DNA from: Nocardioides pini | GTDB lineage: Bacteria; Actinomycetota; Actinomycetes; Propionibacteriales; Nocardioidaceae | Length of the DNA: 64,000 nucleotides | NCBI RefSeq assembly: GCF_026712185.1 | Contig: NZ_JAPPUX010000002.1 | Span: forward strand, 62,001 to 126,000 | Reading direction: 5' to 3' | The notes under the pieces: generated by a model | What the model saw: the letters and a program-made list of their open reading frames with translations, nothing else | What the model was told of the DNA's origin: nothing | Database searches by the model: none | Shown here: positions 9,191 to 17,532 of the stretch, piece by piece | How the letters are laid out: each line of letters begins with the position of its first letter | How positions within the stretch are numbered: position 1 is the stretch's first letter | Program-made: the position numbers and the translations under genes

Positions 9191-9612
9191 GCCGGCGGAC
9201 CGAACAGGAGCTGGACGTCGCGCGGGCCCGCGGGGCGCTGGACGTCGAGCGGGCTCGCACGGAGCTCGGCGAGGCACTCGACGAGCTGAAGGCCGGCCTC
9301 GACGAGGTGCTCGCGGCGGCACGGCAGCGGATGGACGAGAAGCAGCACGAGCCCGTGGCGGCCGGGACGGACCTGACGCCTGACGTGGCGGGGTCGCTTT
9401 GGGAACTCACGCGACGGATGCCTGGCGTCATCGGCAACAGTCTGTCGGGTGACCACGACCGGGTGCAGTCGGCGCGGGAGACGCTGAACCGGCTCGACGG
9501 GCGGCTGCGGGGCGCGGGAGTCGAGCTCGACGATCACCTCACCGGGTACGCCGACCGGCTCGCGTCGTTGCGGGACGACCCTGGCGGGTCAGGACCGCGG
9601 CACCGGCGGTGA
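9187..9612 (+). CDS. Small coiled-coil protein downstream of toxin-immunity pair
   Basis: 141 residues, GTG start overlapping the immunity gene stop (GTGA). Almost entirely helical and charged: RTEQELDVARARGALDVERARTELGEALDEL and later RVQSARETLNRLDGRLRGAG suggest two coiled-coil stretches linked by a loop. No signal peptide or membrane segment. Third gene of the toxin operon; candidate adaptor or chaperone for loading the large protein, but the sequence alone gives no function. Its 3' end overlaps the convergent ATPase gene by 24 bases. Confidence 0.7.
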   Translation: MSRRTEQELDVARARGALDVERARTELGEALDELKAGLDEVLAAARQRMDEKQHEPVAAGTDLTPDVAGSLWELTRRMPGVIGNSLSGDHDRVQSARETLNRLDGRLRGAGVELDDHLTGYADRLASLRDDPGGSGPRHRR

Positions 9613-11796
9613 CGGCAGCCCTACCCGCTGCAGCTCTGCGCGGATCGCCCGGTCGACGTCTGCGACCGTGACCGCCGGCTCCTCGGGATCGCGGGCGACA
9701 GCGGCGTACGTGGCCGCCAGGACGACCTGCACGATGGCCGCGGCCGAGAGCCGCGAGCCGGTCGAGAGTCGTACGAGGTCGTCGTCGTCGAGGTCGTGGG
9801 CGACAGAGGAGAGCGCCATCCGCCAGATCCGCAGCCGGGCGGCGTCATCGGGGGTCGGGAACTCGATCACCTGCTGGATCCGGCGGGTGAAGGCGGCGTC
9901 GAGGTTCTGCCGCAGGTTCGTGGCGAGGATGACGACGCCCTCGTGCTCCTCGATGCGCTGCAGCAGGAAGCTGGTCTCCTGGAGGGCGTACCGATCCTGG
10001 GCGTTGGTCACGGTCCCGCGAGCCCCGAAGATCGCCTCGGCCTCGTCGAAGAAGAGGAGCGCGTGCGCCTCCTGCACGTCGCGGAGCACGCGGTCGAGGT
10101 TCTTCTCCGTCTCGCCGACCCACTTGCTCACGACCTGCGACAGGTCGACCTTGAGGAGGTCGCGGCCCAGGTCCTGCGCCAGCAGCCCCGCGGCCAACGT
10201 CTTGCCCGTGCCTGACGAGCCGCTGAACATCGCCACCAGCCCCTTCGGCCCCGCACGACCAGGACCGAGGAGCTGCTCCACCCGCGGCCGGTGGGCGATC
10301 CGGTCGCGCAGCGCCCTGAGCTGGGAGAGGGTCTCGGCCGGCAGCACGATGTCGTCGAGGGTCATGCCCGCCGGCGGTTCCACCCGGCGGGCAACCTGCA
10401 GCAGGCGGCGTGACGACTGCCGCCTGCACGCGTCGTCGAGGTCCAGCCGGGTCGGTCGCCCGTCGTCGCCGGTGCGTGACCGGGCCAGCTCGCCGGCCAT
10501 CGTCAGGGCGTCGTGCATTCGGCCCGGCGTGAGCAGAAACGTGCCGGCGAGCTGTCTGGCGACCGCGCCGACGTCGACGCCGTCTTCCGGGTCGGGACTC
10601 CAGTCGGCATCACGCAGCAGCCGCGACCAGATCGCCTCGCGCTCGGCCAGCCCGGGGGAGGGGCACGGCACGCGGAGGAACGGTCCGCCATGGGGCATCC
10701 GAACCGGTGGGTCCCACGGCTGCGCGTGGTCGACGAACGTCGGCTTGGGATGCCGTGCCGCGGCAATGAGCAGCTCCGCCCACCAGCGGTCGTGCTCCGC
10801 CTCACGCCCCACGAGCACCTCGCAGCCGCGCCACATGACGGCCGCCTCCCGAAGCACCGCCTCGCGATACACGTCCCGGTGCAGCCCGTCACCGTGCGCC
10901 GCCGCGCGACCGGCATCGACAACCATCAGGGGCACCCCGACCTGGGTCGCGACGCAGCGGGCGACCGCCGTACGCCCGCTGCCTTCGGCTCCGAGCAGCG
11001 CTAGCGTCGCGGAAGGGGAGTCCCCTGCGGCGCACGCTCTGGCCAAGGACTGCAGCTCGGCCAGTTGGGCGTCACCGAGCACGAGCCGGTCCCAGAGGAG
11101 CGGTTCGGCGAGCTGCACGGCGTCGGTGAGCCAGCCCTCCAGGTGGTTCTCACCGAGCAGGAAGCCGACGATGCGGTCGTCGACGGTGATCGACCGGGAG
11201 GCCAGTCCGGCGTCGCCGTTCGAGGACGGCTCGGACAGAGTGATCAGCCGATGGGCGACGAGCGGCGCGTCGGGCGCGAACCGCGCACGGAAGCCGGCCA
11301 ACCCGGACGGTCCGGGACGCACGATCTCGGCCAGCAGCGAGACCGACGGGCTCCGGAGCCATCGTTCGTCGGCCAGGTAGGCGAACAACCGCCGGTACCG
11401 GCCGTCGAGCTCTCCGAGGAGGCAGATCATCAGCACCGTGATGTCCGTCCGCTCCAGGCCGAACGACGTCTGGAGGCGTGTCAGCGGCAGGACCCCGTCG
11501 TCGGTGCGTTCGCAGCGTTCGCGGATGCTCGTGTGCGTCGCGTACGCCCTGCCGACGAGGACGTGCGCTGCCGCGGGGACGTCCGGCTCGGCCATCGGCT
11601 CGGTGAAGTCGTGGCTCAGGTAGCGCTCGACCTCGCGCGGGTCGAGGATCCCGGTTCCCCACGCGGTGTCGTCGCGCTGCTCGCCGACGGCCGCTCGCCA
11701 CCGCTCGACCTGCGCGCGCACGAGCAGCTCCGCCACGCGCAGCTCGTCGTGGAGGTGCTCCTGGCCCGAGTGGTAGGCCGCCGCGTCAGGTGCCAT
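9589..11796 (-). CDS. eCIS AAA+ ATPase (Afp15/Pvc15-like)
   Basis: 735 residues and last gene of the eCIS operon. An N-terminal region (~1-230) is followed by a weak first P-loop, GAEGSGRTAVAR (~residue 268), and a complete C-terminal AAA+ domain: Walker A SGSSGTGKT (~522), Walker B ALLFFDEAEA (~579), sensor I VVILATN (~615) and an arginine-rich FTRRIQQ (~625). Every characterised eCIS locus encodes an ATPase of this class, needed for particle assembly; in Serratia Afp it is Afp15. ATG start overlaps the upstream gene by 11 bases, so translation is coupled. The second AAA module is catalytically intact; the first keeps GxxGxGR instead of the usual GKT. Confidence 0.9.
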   Translation of the reverse strand: MAPDAAAYHSGQEHLHDELRVAELLVRAQVERWRAAVGEQRDDTAWGTGILDPREVERYLSHDFTEPMAEPDVPAAAHVLVGRAYATHTSIRERCERTDDGVLPLTRLQTSFGLERTDITVLMICLLGELDGRYRRLFAYLADERWLRSPSVSLLAEIVRPGPSGLAGFRARFAPDAPLVAHRLITLSEPSSNGDAGLASRSITVDDRIVGFLLGENHLEGWLTDAVQLAEPLLWDRLVLGDAQLAELQSLARACAAGDSPSATLALLGAEGSGRTAVARCVATQVGVPLMVVDAGRAAAHGDGLHRDVYREAVLREAAVMWRGCEVLVGREAEHDRWWAELLIAAARHPKPTFVDHAQPWDPPVRMPHGGPFLRVPCPSPGLAEREAIWSRLLRDADWSPDPEDGVDVGAVARQLAGTFLLTPGRMHDALTMAGELARSRTGDDGRPTRLDLDDACRRQSSRRLLQVARRVEPPAGMTLDDIVLPAETLSQLRALRDRIAHRPRVEQLLGPGRAGPKGLVAMFSGSSGTGKTLAAGLLAQDLGRDLLKVDLSQVVSKWVGETEKNLDRVLRDVQEAHALLFFDEAEAIFGARGTVTNAQDRYALQETSFLLQRIEEHEGVVILATNLRQNLDAAFTRRIQQVIEFPTPDDAARLRIWRMALSSVAHDLDDDDLVRLSTGSRLSAAAIVQVVLAATYAAVARDPEEPAVTVADVDRAIRAELQRVGLPSPPVPRS

Positions 11797-13837
11797 GCTC
11801 CCAGCCCGTCACGAAGCGGATCCGCCGGCCGCCGAGCGTCGTGCCGGCGTCGAGGGGCTCGAGGTAGCCGGCGAGGCCGAGGACGATGTCGTGGGACCGA
11901 GGAGCCAGGAGCACGGTGAGGTCCTCCTCGCCCACCTCGACCGAGGCGGGCCGGCGGACGAACGTGCTCAGCAGGAAGGGCACGCTCGATCGCGCGAACC
12001 CCGGCAGCCACCGCGCCCAGGCCTGGACGCAGCTGACGGCGAGGAGGTCGAGGAGGAGATCGTCGGGTCCGTCGCGACCGAGGGAGACGGCGGTCAGGGC
12101 GTCGGCGACGACGTCGCGCCCGGTGACGTCGTCCGGCGGCGGTACGACGTCGAGCTCGGCCCCGGTCCACGGGAGCATGTGTCCCACCGCGTCCGCCACG
12201 ACGGCTGCGAACCCGGTCGCCCCGTGCGGGACGGTCACGGTGTGAAGTGGCTCCTCCACCACGCTCAGGCCGAGCAGCCGTCCGACGGCGAGCCGACAGG
12301 CGTCGCCGAGGCGCCCTGAGGGCACGGGGTCGCCAGCCGCCTCGCGCACGGCGGCGACGACCGGGTCGTCGTCGGCGGACCCGGTCCACCGGCGCAGCAG
12401 CGCTACCAGCAGCGGGTCGGCCTCGGGCCCAACGCGCCCGAGCAGGTACGGCGACAGGCCGAGGTCCATGGCCCCGCGGAGCAGCAGCAGGCCGCCGGCC
12501 GTCGCAGCCTCCCAACCGTCCAGGACCGGCTCGGGCTGCGGGAAGCGCCGCTCGAGCAAACGGGCGACCTGGACGGCCGACGGTGTCGGCGCGAGAGGGG
12601 AGGCGTGGCCGGCCGGGGAGCGGGGCTGGGGGACCTCCGTGTCCGGACTGCTAGGGGCCGAGCCCGCACCCTCCCCGGGCGGTGGCGCCTCGGCTGCGCG
12701 GCGTGGCGGCACGGGGGTCGCCGCGTGGGCCGGGGCGGGCGTCGGGGAGCGGCGCTCCCAGAGCCGCAGGACGTGGGCCGCCACGGCCCGGGCGAGGTCG
12801 TCGTCGTCCCAGCGCGGAGCCGCCTGCACCAGCGCGGTGACGAGCTCGACGAGGTTGCGCGGCGAGGTCGGGCGCCGGGGATCGAGGGCGAGGTGCGGGT
12901 CGGCGGCAGCCTCGGCGAGGTCGGCGAGCACCCCGCGCGCACGGGGCGACAGGACGGCTGCGACGTCGTCCTCCGCGGGGACCGAAGCCTCCGCGCGACG
13001 CGCGGCGATCCCCGCCGCGAACGCCTCTTGGTCGAACCAGTGGTGGTGGCGCGCCGCGGCGACCAGCCGCTCGACCACTGTGTCGGGGAGAGGGACGACC
13101 TCCGGGAGCAGGGCCTCCGTCGCCGCCGCGACGGCGCGGCCCAGGCTCGCAGGGTCGCGCCAGTCCGGGGGCGGCTCCGAGCGCGAGAGCACGGTCACGA
13201 CCCGGTCGTCGACCGGCACAGGTGCGCCCACCGCGGCGTGCACGACGGTGGCGGCGGTCGTGACCAGCGCCGACCAGGCGGTGCCGTCGTCGCCCGTGCT
13301 GTCGACCAGGTCGGCGGCACGGTGGCCGAGCCTGTCGAGCAGGGCGTCGAGGTCGCCGTGTCGACTTACCCGGGCGAGGATTCGCCAGCGCAGGGCCCGG
13401 TGCGCAGCAAGGAGGGCGGCCAGGTCGGCGGAGCCGTCACGGCGGCGGAAGGGCTCGAAGGCGTCGTAGTACCAGCGGTGCGCGTGGCCGTCGAGACAGT
13501 CGTGGACGTACGCCGCGACGTAGGCCGCGTCGTCGGCGAAGCGGACCACGCAGTCGTCGTCGGTGGGGTGCTCACGCAGCAAGCGAGCGACCGAGGCGGT
13601 GACCGAGCCCGCCAGTCCTGTGGGCGCCGACTGCGAGTCGGCCCGGAGCGTCGCCGTGCACGCCAGTGATCGGATGACGACGACCTCATCGCCGTCGAAC
13701 GCCGACGTCAGTGCCGCGAGCAGGTGCTCGCGCGCCGCCTGGCCGGCGAGCAGGTCGACGACGCGCGGTGTCGGGTCCTGGTCGCGTGACCCGACCACAC
13801 GGCCGGCCAGCTTGAGGTGCCCGATGCTGACGTCCAT
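11786..13837 (-). CDS. eCIS-associated protein of unknown function (683 aa)
   Basis: 683 residues, no recognised domain. The N-terminus (MDVSIGHLKLAGRVVG) and the first ~100 residues look like a beta structure; then WYYDAFEPFRRRDG and ALRWRILARVSRHGDLDALLDRLG begin a long helical region. A Pro/Ala/Ser-rich linker (~residues 375-425) separates a C-terminal half with helical repeats (RRFPQPEPVLDGWEAATAGGLLLL, VSCVQAWARWLPGFARSSVPFL) ending in a beta stretch, VEVGEEDLTVLLAPRSHDIVLGLAGYLEP. It sits between the fibre-like genes and the ATPase, where other eCIS loci carry a large poorly characterised protein; co-transcription and overlap with the ATPase suggest an assembly or baseplate role. Confidence 0.8.
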   Translation of the reverse strand: MDVSIGHLKLAGRVVGSRDQDPTPRVVDLLAGQAAREHLLAALTSAFDGDEVVVIRSLACTATLRADSQSAPTGLAGSVTASVARLLREHPTDDDCVVRFADDAAYVAAYVHDCLDGHAHRWYYDAFEPFRRRDGSADLAALLAAHRALRWRILARVSRHGDLDALLDRLGHRAADLVDSTGDDGTAWSALVTTAATVVHAAVGAPVPVDDRVVTVLSRSEPPPDWRDPASLGRAVAAATEALLPEVVPLPDTVVERLVAAARHHHWFDQEAFAAGIAARRAEASVPAEDDVAAVLSPRARGVLADLAEAAADPHLALDPRRPTSPRNLVELVTALVQAAPRWDDDDLARAVAAHVLRLWERRSPTPAPAHAATPVPPRRAAEAPPPGEGAGSAPSSPDTEVPQPRSPAGHASPLAPTPSAVQVARLLERRFPQPEPVLDGWEAATAGGLLLLRGAMDLGLSPYLLGRVGPEADPLLVALLRRWTGSADDDPVVAAVREAAGDPVPSGRLGDACRLAVGRLLGLSVVEEPLHTVTVPHGATGFAAVVADAVGHMLPWTGAELDVVPPPDDVTGRDVVADALTAVSLGRDGPDDLLLDLLAVSCVQAWARWLPGFARSSVPFLLSTFVRRPASVEVGEEDLTVLLAPRSHDIVLGLAGYLEPLDAGTTLGGRRIRFVTGWEHGT

Positions 13838-13856
13838 GCCCCCTCCGCGTCCGTCC

Positions 13857-14957
13857 TCAACCGATCCCGTCGACCACCGAGAAGAGCGAGAGCAGGGTGG
13901 TGGCCTGCAGGCCGGCCAGGTAGGCCCGGGCCTCCTCGCTGAGCTGTGCCTCCTGGACGGACGACGCCGACACGCGGCCGCCCACCACCAGGTTGCCGGC
14001 GATCGTGACGGTGCCGCCCTCGTCGACGACGAGACGGGGGACGAACTCGTCGTCCTGCCAGGTGCCGACCACCAGCCTTCGAGGCAGGTCGCCGGGCTGG
14101 GCGGGGGGCATCGCCACCCGCAGCTCGTGGGCGACGTCGCTGGCGGAGTGGCTCAGGGACCACTCTGGGGTGTCGAGTGGTGGAACCGGAAGCGGCGGGC
14201 CAGCGGGGTCGAGCACGAGCGCACCTCCTCGGAGCGCCAGCTGGCCGTCAACGGTCAGCTGCGCGTCGAGGTGCACGCCGCCGGTGGCGCTGACCGTGAG
14301 CGGGTGGTTCCCTGCGGCATCGGGCAGCCCGACCGCGAGGGTGGGGTCGGCGCCCTGCTCGAGGGTGAGCCAAGGCGTGCCGTCGGGGGTCTCGACCGCG
14401 CCGCCGACGAGCCCGATCCACGGGCGCCGGTCGATCTCGACGACCGGCGGCGCGTCCGGGTCGGTGAGGTCCCGGGTGATCCGGCCAAGGTAGACCGGCC
14501 ACCGGCGCACCGGGTCGTCCGGCGGGGGCCTGCGGCCAGGGTCGTCGAGGTCGGCGGGGTCGACGCCGGGCGGCCGTCGGGGGTCGAGGTCGACAGCATC
14601 GGAGAGCTCGACCACCGCCGCGTCGGCGAACAGGTCGACACCGTCGTCAGGCGCCGGCACCGACCTCCGGTCGTAGCCCACCCAGACGTCCACCGACTCG
14701 ACCCCGCGCACGTCGAAGCCGCGCAGGTCGAGGCCATGTGCGCTGTCGAGGACGACGTCGCGTCCGTAGCCGTCGATGGCCAGCCCGGGCTCCACGACGA
14801 GGTCGCCGTCGACGAGCACCACACGCAGTCCGGCGGCGACGCCCCACCGGTGGCCGGTCGTGTTGTGCCGACGATGACCGGTGAGGTGGTAGGCCTGTTC
14901 GTCGACGAAGTCGGACGTGCGCAGCACCCGTCCGTCCTGGAACCGCGGTCGTTGCAT
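13857..14957 (-). CDS. eCIS plate/fibre-like protein, copy 4 of shared N-terminal domain
   Basis: 366 residues from ATG 14957 with AGGAG upstream (an open frame continues further upstream without ribosome site). N-terminal domain: QDGRVLRTSDFVDEQAYHL, HRWGVAAGLRV, VVEPGLAIDGYGRDVVL. The same pattern recurs in the products at 17529-18758 and 15979-17532, and in weak form at 14966-15982. The middle is beta-rich (VVEIDRRPWIGLVGGAVE) and the end has fibre-like repeats: GGVHLDAQLTVDGQLALRGGALVL and GTVTIAGNLVVGGRVSASS. Proposed role: particle-attached plate or fibre protein, the shared part docking to the baseplate and the C-terminal part exposed. No biochemical activity recognised. Confidence 0.75.
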   Translation of the reverse strand: MQRPRFQDGRVLRTSDFVDEQAYHLTGHRRHNTTGHRWGVAAGLRVVLVDGDLVVEPGLAIDGYGRDVVLDSAHGLDLRGFDVRGVESVDVWVGYDRRSVPAPDDGVDLFADAAVVELSDAVDLDPRRPPGVDPADLDDPGRRPPPDDPVRRWPVYLGRITRDLTDPDAPPVVEIDRRPWIGLVGGAVETPDGTPWLTLEQGADPTLAVGLPDAAGNHPLTVSATGGVHLDAQLTVDGQLALRGGALVLDPAGPPLPVPPLDTPEWSLSHSASDVAHELRVAMPPAQPGDLPRRLVVGTWQDDEFVPRLVVDEGGTVTIAGNLVVGGRVSASSVQEAQLSEEARAYLAGLQATTLLSLFSVVDGIG

Positions 14958-14965
14958 CGGTGCTC

Positions 14966-15982
14966 CTATCCGCCGTCCAGCGCGGTGGTCGTGGCGCGCT
15001 GGGCGGCTACGGAGCCGTTGGCGTCGAAGGCCACGACCGCCACGACCACCTGGCCAGGCGTGCTCGCGGTGAGGGGTGGCGACCACGGCACCGCGGCCGA
15101 CTCGACGAGGACCTCGGTGCCGGAGGTGGTGGGTCCGCCGAGGTCGACCAGGACGAACCGGCTGGGGGTGCCCTGGCGCCGTGCCTCCAACGCCACGCCC
15201 CAGCGGGAGAGCGTGACGGTCGGCTTGATCTTGATGGCGAGCGGTGTCTCGTCCCCGGACGTGTCGTCGGGGGTGACGACGAGGCCGATCACCGCGCCCG
15301 ATGTGTCGGTGGCGGCGCCGACCACGCGGCGGGCCAGGACGTCGGCGAGCATCTCGACGAAGCGCGGGTCCTCAGGGTCGGGCGGGATCTCACCCTGGGA
15401 CACCGAGCCGGCCACCTCGAGGTCGCCGTCGATCGTGACGGTGCCGGCCGCGTCGACGACCAGCGCAGGGGTAAAGGTCGAGCCGAGGACCGTGCCGATC
15501 GCCACGCGACTCTCTGTGGGGGGCGAGCCGGGGGGCGCCGCCAGCTCGATCCGCAGCTCCCGGGCCAGGGTCGTGCCGTCCTCCGCGAGGACGTCGAGGG
15601 CGCGGATGCTCCACGGCACCGAGGGCTCGGTCGGAGGCCGCGAGGACAGGCGCAGCCCACCCTCCACCACCACCGGATCGCCGTCGCTGGTCACCGTCCC
15701 CGCGGCATGGTGCCCGCCGCGCACACCCAGCTCGAGCTCCGACCCACCGTCGCGCAGCCGGACCCGGGTGCCCGCGGCCGGACCATCGGGGGTGACCTCG
15801 ACCGAGGGGCGGCCGACGGGGTGGACGACGGCCGTGCCGACCAGTCCCGGCCACGCCGGCGTGCCCCTGGCGTGGGCCAGGGCGAGGTGGCGTGCGGCGT
15901 CGGCCTCCCGGGACTCCGACTCCCGGTTGAGGTCCGCCGCGTCCAGCCGGCGGCCCTCCCGGAAGTCCGCCCGCCCGGTCAT
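14966..15982 (-). CDS. eCIS plate/fibre-like protein, degenerate copy of shared N-terminal domain
   Basis: 338 residues from ATG 15982, overlapping the upstream stop (ATGA). The N-terminus FREGRRLDAADLNRE aligns with the first motif of its three neighbours, but the HGWG-like and PGxAID motifs have drifted or been lost (VVHPVGRPSVEVTPDGPAAG). C-terminal half is beta-rich with fibre-like repeats: GTVTIDGDLEVAGSVSQGE closely matches GTVTIAGNLVVGGRVSASS of the next gene, evidence of duplication. It ends in an immunoglobulin-like stretch (TPGQVVVAVVAFDANGSVAA). Probably a particle surface component. Confidence 0.7.
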   Translation of the reverse strand: MTGRADFREGRRLDAADLNRESESREADAARHLALAHARGTPAWPGLVGTAVVHPVGRPSVEVTPDGPAAGTRVRLRDGGSELELGVRGGHHAAGTVTSDGDPVVVEGGLRLSSRPPTEPSVPWSIRALDVLAEDGTTLARELRIELAAPPGSPPTESRVAIGTVLGSTFTPALVVDAAGTVTIDGDLEVAGSVSQGEIPPDPEDPRFVEMLADVLARRVVGAATDTSGAVIGLVVTPDDTSGDETPLAIKIKPTVTLSRWGVALEARRQGTPSRFVLVDLGGPTTSGTEVLVESAAVPWSPPLTASTPGQVVVAVVAFDANGSVAAQRATTTALDGG

Positions 15983-17532
15983 CGCGTACCACGCACCCAC
16001 TGCACGGCGTCCAGCCAGATCGCCTCGGCGACGGGATCGCTGCATCCCAGCACCACGGCGATCTCGCCCGGCTCGAGCATCGTGATCTCATCGATCGTGC
16101 TGGTACCCGCGTCCTGGAGGCGCCGGGCGTAGGTCTTGCCGATGCCTCGCAGGTCCTCCAGCCCACCCTCGTCGTCCGCCTTCCTGTGGTGGAGGAACCC
16201 GATCACCCGGGTGCCCAGGCACTGGTCCTCCACGACGATCGGCTGCGGCGCCGGGTCACCGCAGGCCCACCACAGCCGGTCGGTGGCGTCGAGCACCTGG
16301 AGGAGGTCGTCGGTCGTGCTCGGCACGTCGAGGACGGTCCTTGGAGTCGTCCTGGCCAACCGCCGCCACTGGGAGCAGATCTGCTCCCAACGTTGCCAGA
16401 CGAAGTCGCCGAGGTCCTCGGCCCCGGATGGCACCGGCCGCGTGTCGGGTCCGAGCTCGCGACGGTGGGGGCGGTAGGCGTCGACCCGGGTGACGACGCA
16501 CGTCGTGCCGTGCGTGTCCTCGACCCGGCGCAGCCAGACCCGGGCGAGTCCGACCCGGTCGGTGTCGCACCGGCCGCACGGGCGACGGAGCAGGCGGTGC
16601 CGGCACGCGATGACGAGGTCGAGCAGTGCCCGGACCATGACCTCCTCGACCTGCGTAGGGCCGTCGGCCCCGTCGAGCTCGGCACACGTCCGGTCCCACC
16701 AGTCGCACGGCGGGTCGACCACCCGCTCGCGCAACCACGCCACGACGTCGTCGCGGCTTGCATCGGCCTTCTCGCCGGCCTCGACCCAGTGCCGGACGAT
16801 GTCGTGGCAGGCGTGGTACGCCGCCTGGGCGCGCTCGGCAGCATCCCTCATCGGGTCGGACCTCGGGAACGGGACGCGCACTGGCTCGACCAGCGCGCCC
16901 TCGCGGAGCCGGGTGGGCACGATCCGGGAGTCCGGGTCGCACCCGCGGTCGCACCCGCAGCTGCAGGTCTCCGCGAGCTCCGGCACGGCCGGTGAGACGA
17001 GCTGGGACAGCACCAGGTCGACCACGACGTCGCCGCAGGGGTCGCGCGGCGGCGGCAGTGGCGAGGCGGACGTGTCCGGGCCCCTCGTGTGGTCCGGATC
17101 TCGCGTGTTCCCGGGCTCGCGCGCCGGCTCGTCGCACGGGGGGCGCACGGCGCAGCACCCCGTGAGGTCGACGGACTGCGCCTCGCACAGGACGATGTCG
17201 TGGCCGCAGCAGTCCACGGCGTACCCGGGTTCCACGACGACCGAGCCGGGCCGGTCGGGATCACAGTGCACGTCCAGGCCGCACACCACGCCCCAGCCGC
17301 CGCGGTGGCGGTGCAGGCCGACCCTGGCGTCCGTCCAGTCGACGAGGGCGGTGAGGTCGGTGTCCGAGAGCACCATGCCCGCGGTGAAGAGCGGCCGCTC
17401 CAGGCACTCGAGGTCGCACGTGTCCGGCACGTCACAGCAGTGGCACGGCTGCGACGGCCCGGACCTGCCGCAGCCGCCGGAAGCGCCGCAACCGCGCGGT
17501 GCCACCGGTAGCGGGTTGGGGTGGGTGGTCAT
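15979..17532 (-). CDS. eCIS plate/fibre-like Cys-rich protein with C-terminal helix-hairpin-helix
   Basis: 517 residues. A Cys-rich leader (GCGASGGCGRSG, CHCCDVPDTCDLECLERP) precedes the shared N-terminal domain: FTAGMVLSDTDLTALVDWT, GGWGVVCGLDV, VVEPGYAVDCCGHDIVL. A second Cys cluster (ETCSCGCDRGCDPD) and a helical middle with CRHRLLRRPCGRCDTDRVG follow. The last ~75 residues, LEDLRGIGKTYARRLQDAGTSTIDEITML, read as a helix-hairpin-helix of the GIGxxYAxxLxxAG type, unexpected in a structural tail protein. Cysteine pairs suggest metal binding or disulfides in the assembled particle. Stop overlaps the next ATG, and its own ATG overlaps the preceding stop (ATGA). Confidence 0.75.
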   Translation of the reverse strand: MTTHPNPLPVAPRGCGASGGCGRSGPSQPCHCCDVPDTCDLECLERPLFTAGMVLSDTDLTALVDWTDARVGLHRHRGGWGVVCGLDVHCDPDRPGSVVVEPGYAVDCCGHDIVLCEAQSVDLTGCCAVRPPCDEPAREPGNTRDPDHTRGPDTSASPLPPPRDPCGDVVVDLVLSQLVSPAVPELAETCSCGCDRGCDPDSRIVPTRLREGALVEPVRVPFPRSDPMRDAAERAQAAYHACHDIVRHWVEAGEKADASRDDVVAWLRERVVDPPCDWWDRTCAELDGADGPTQVEEVMVRALLDLVIACRHRLLRRPCGRCDTDRVGLARVWLRRVEDTHGTTCVVTRVDAYRPHRRELGPDTRPVPSGAEDLGDFVWQRWEQICSQWRRLARTTPRTVLDVPSTTDDLLQVLDATDRLWWACGDPAPQPIVVEDQCLGTRVIGFLHHRKADDEGGLEDLRGIGKTYARRLQDAGTSTIDEITMLEPGEIAVVLGCSDPVAEAIWLDAVQWVRGTR

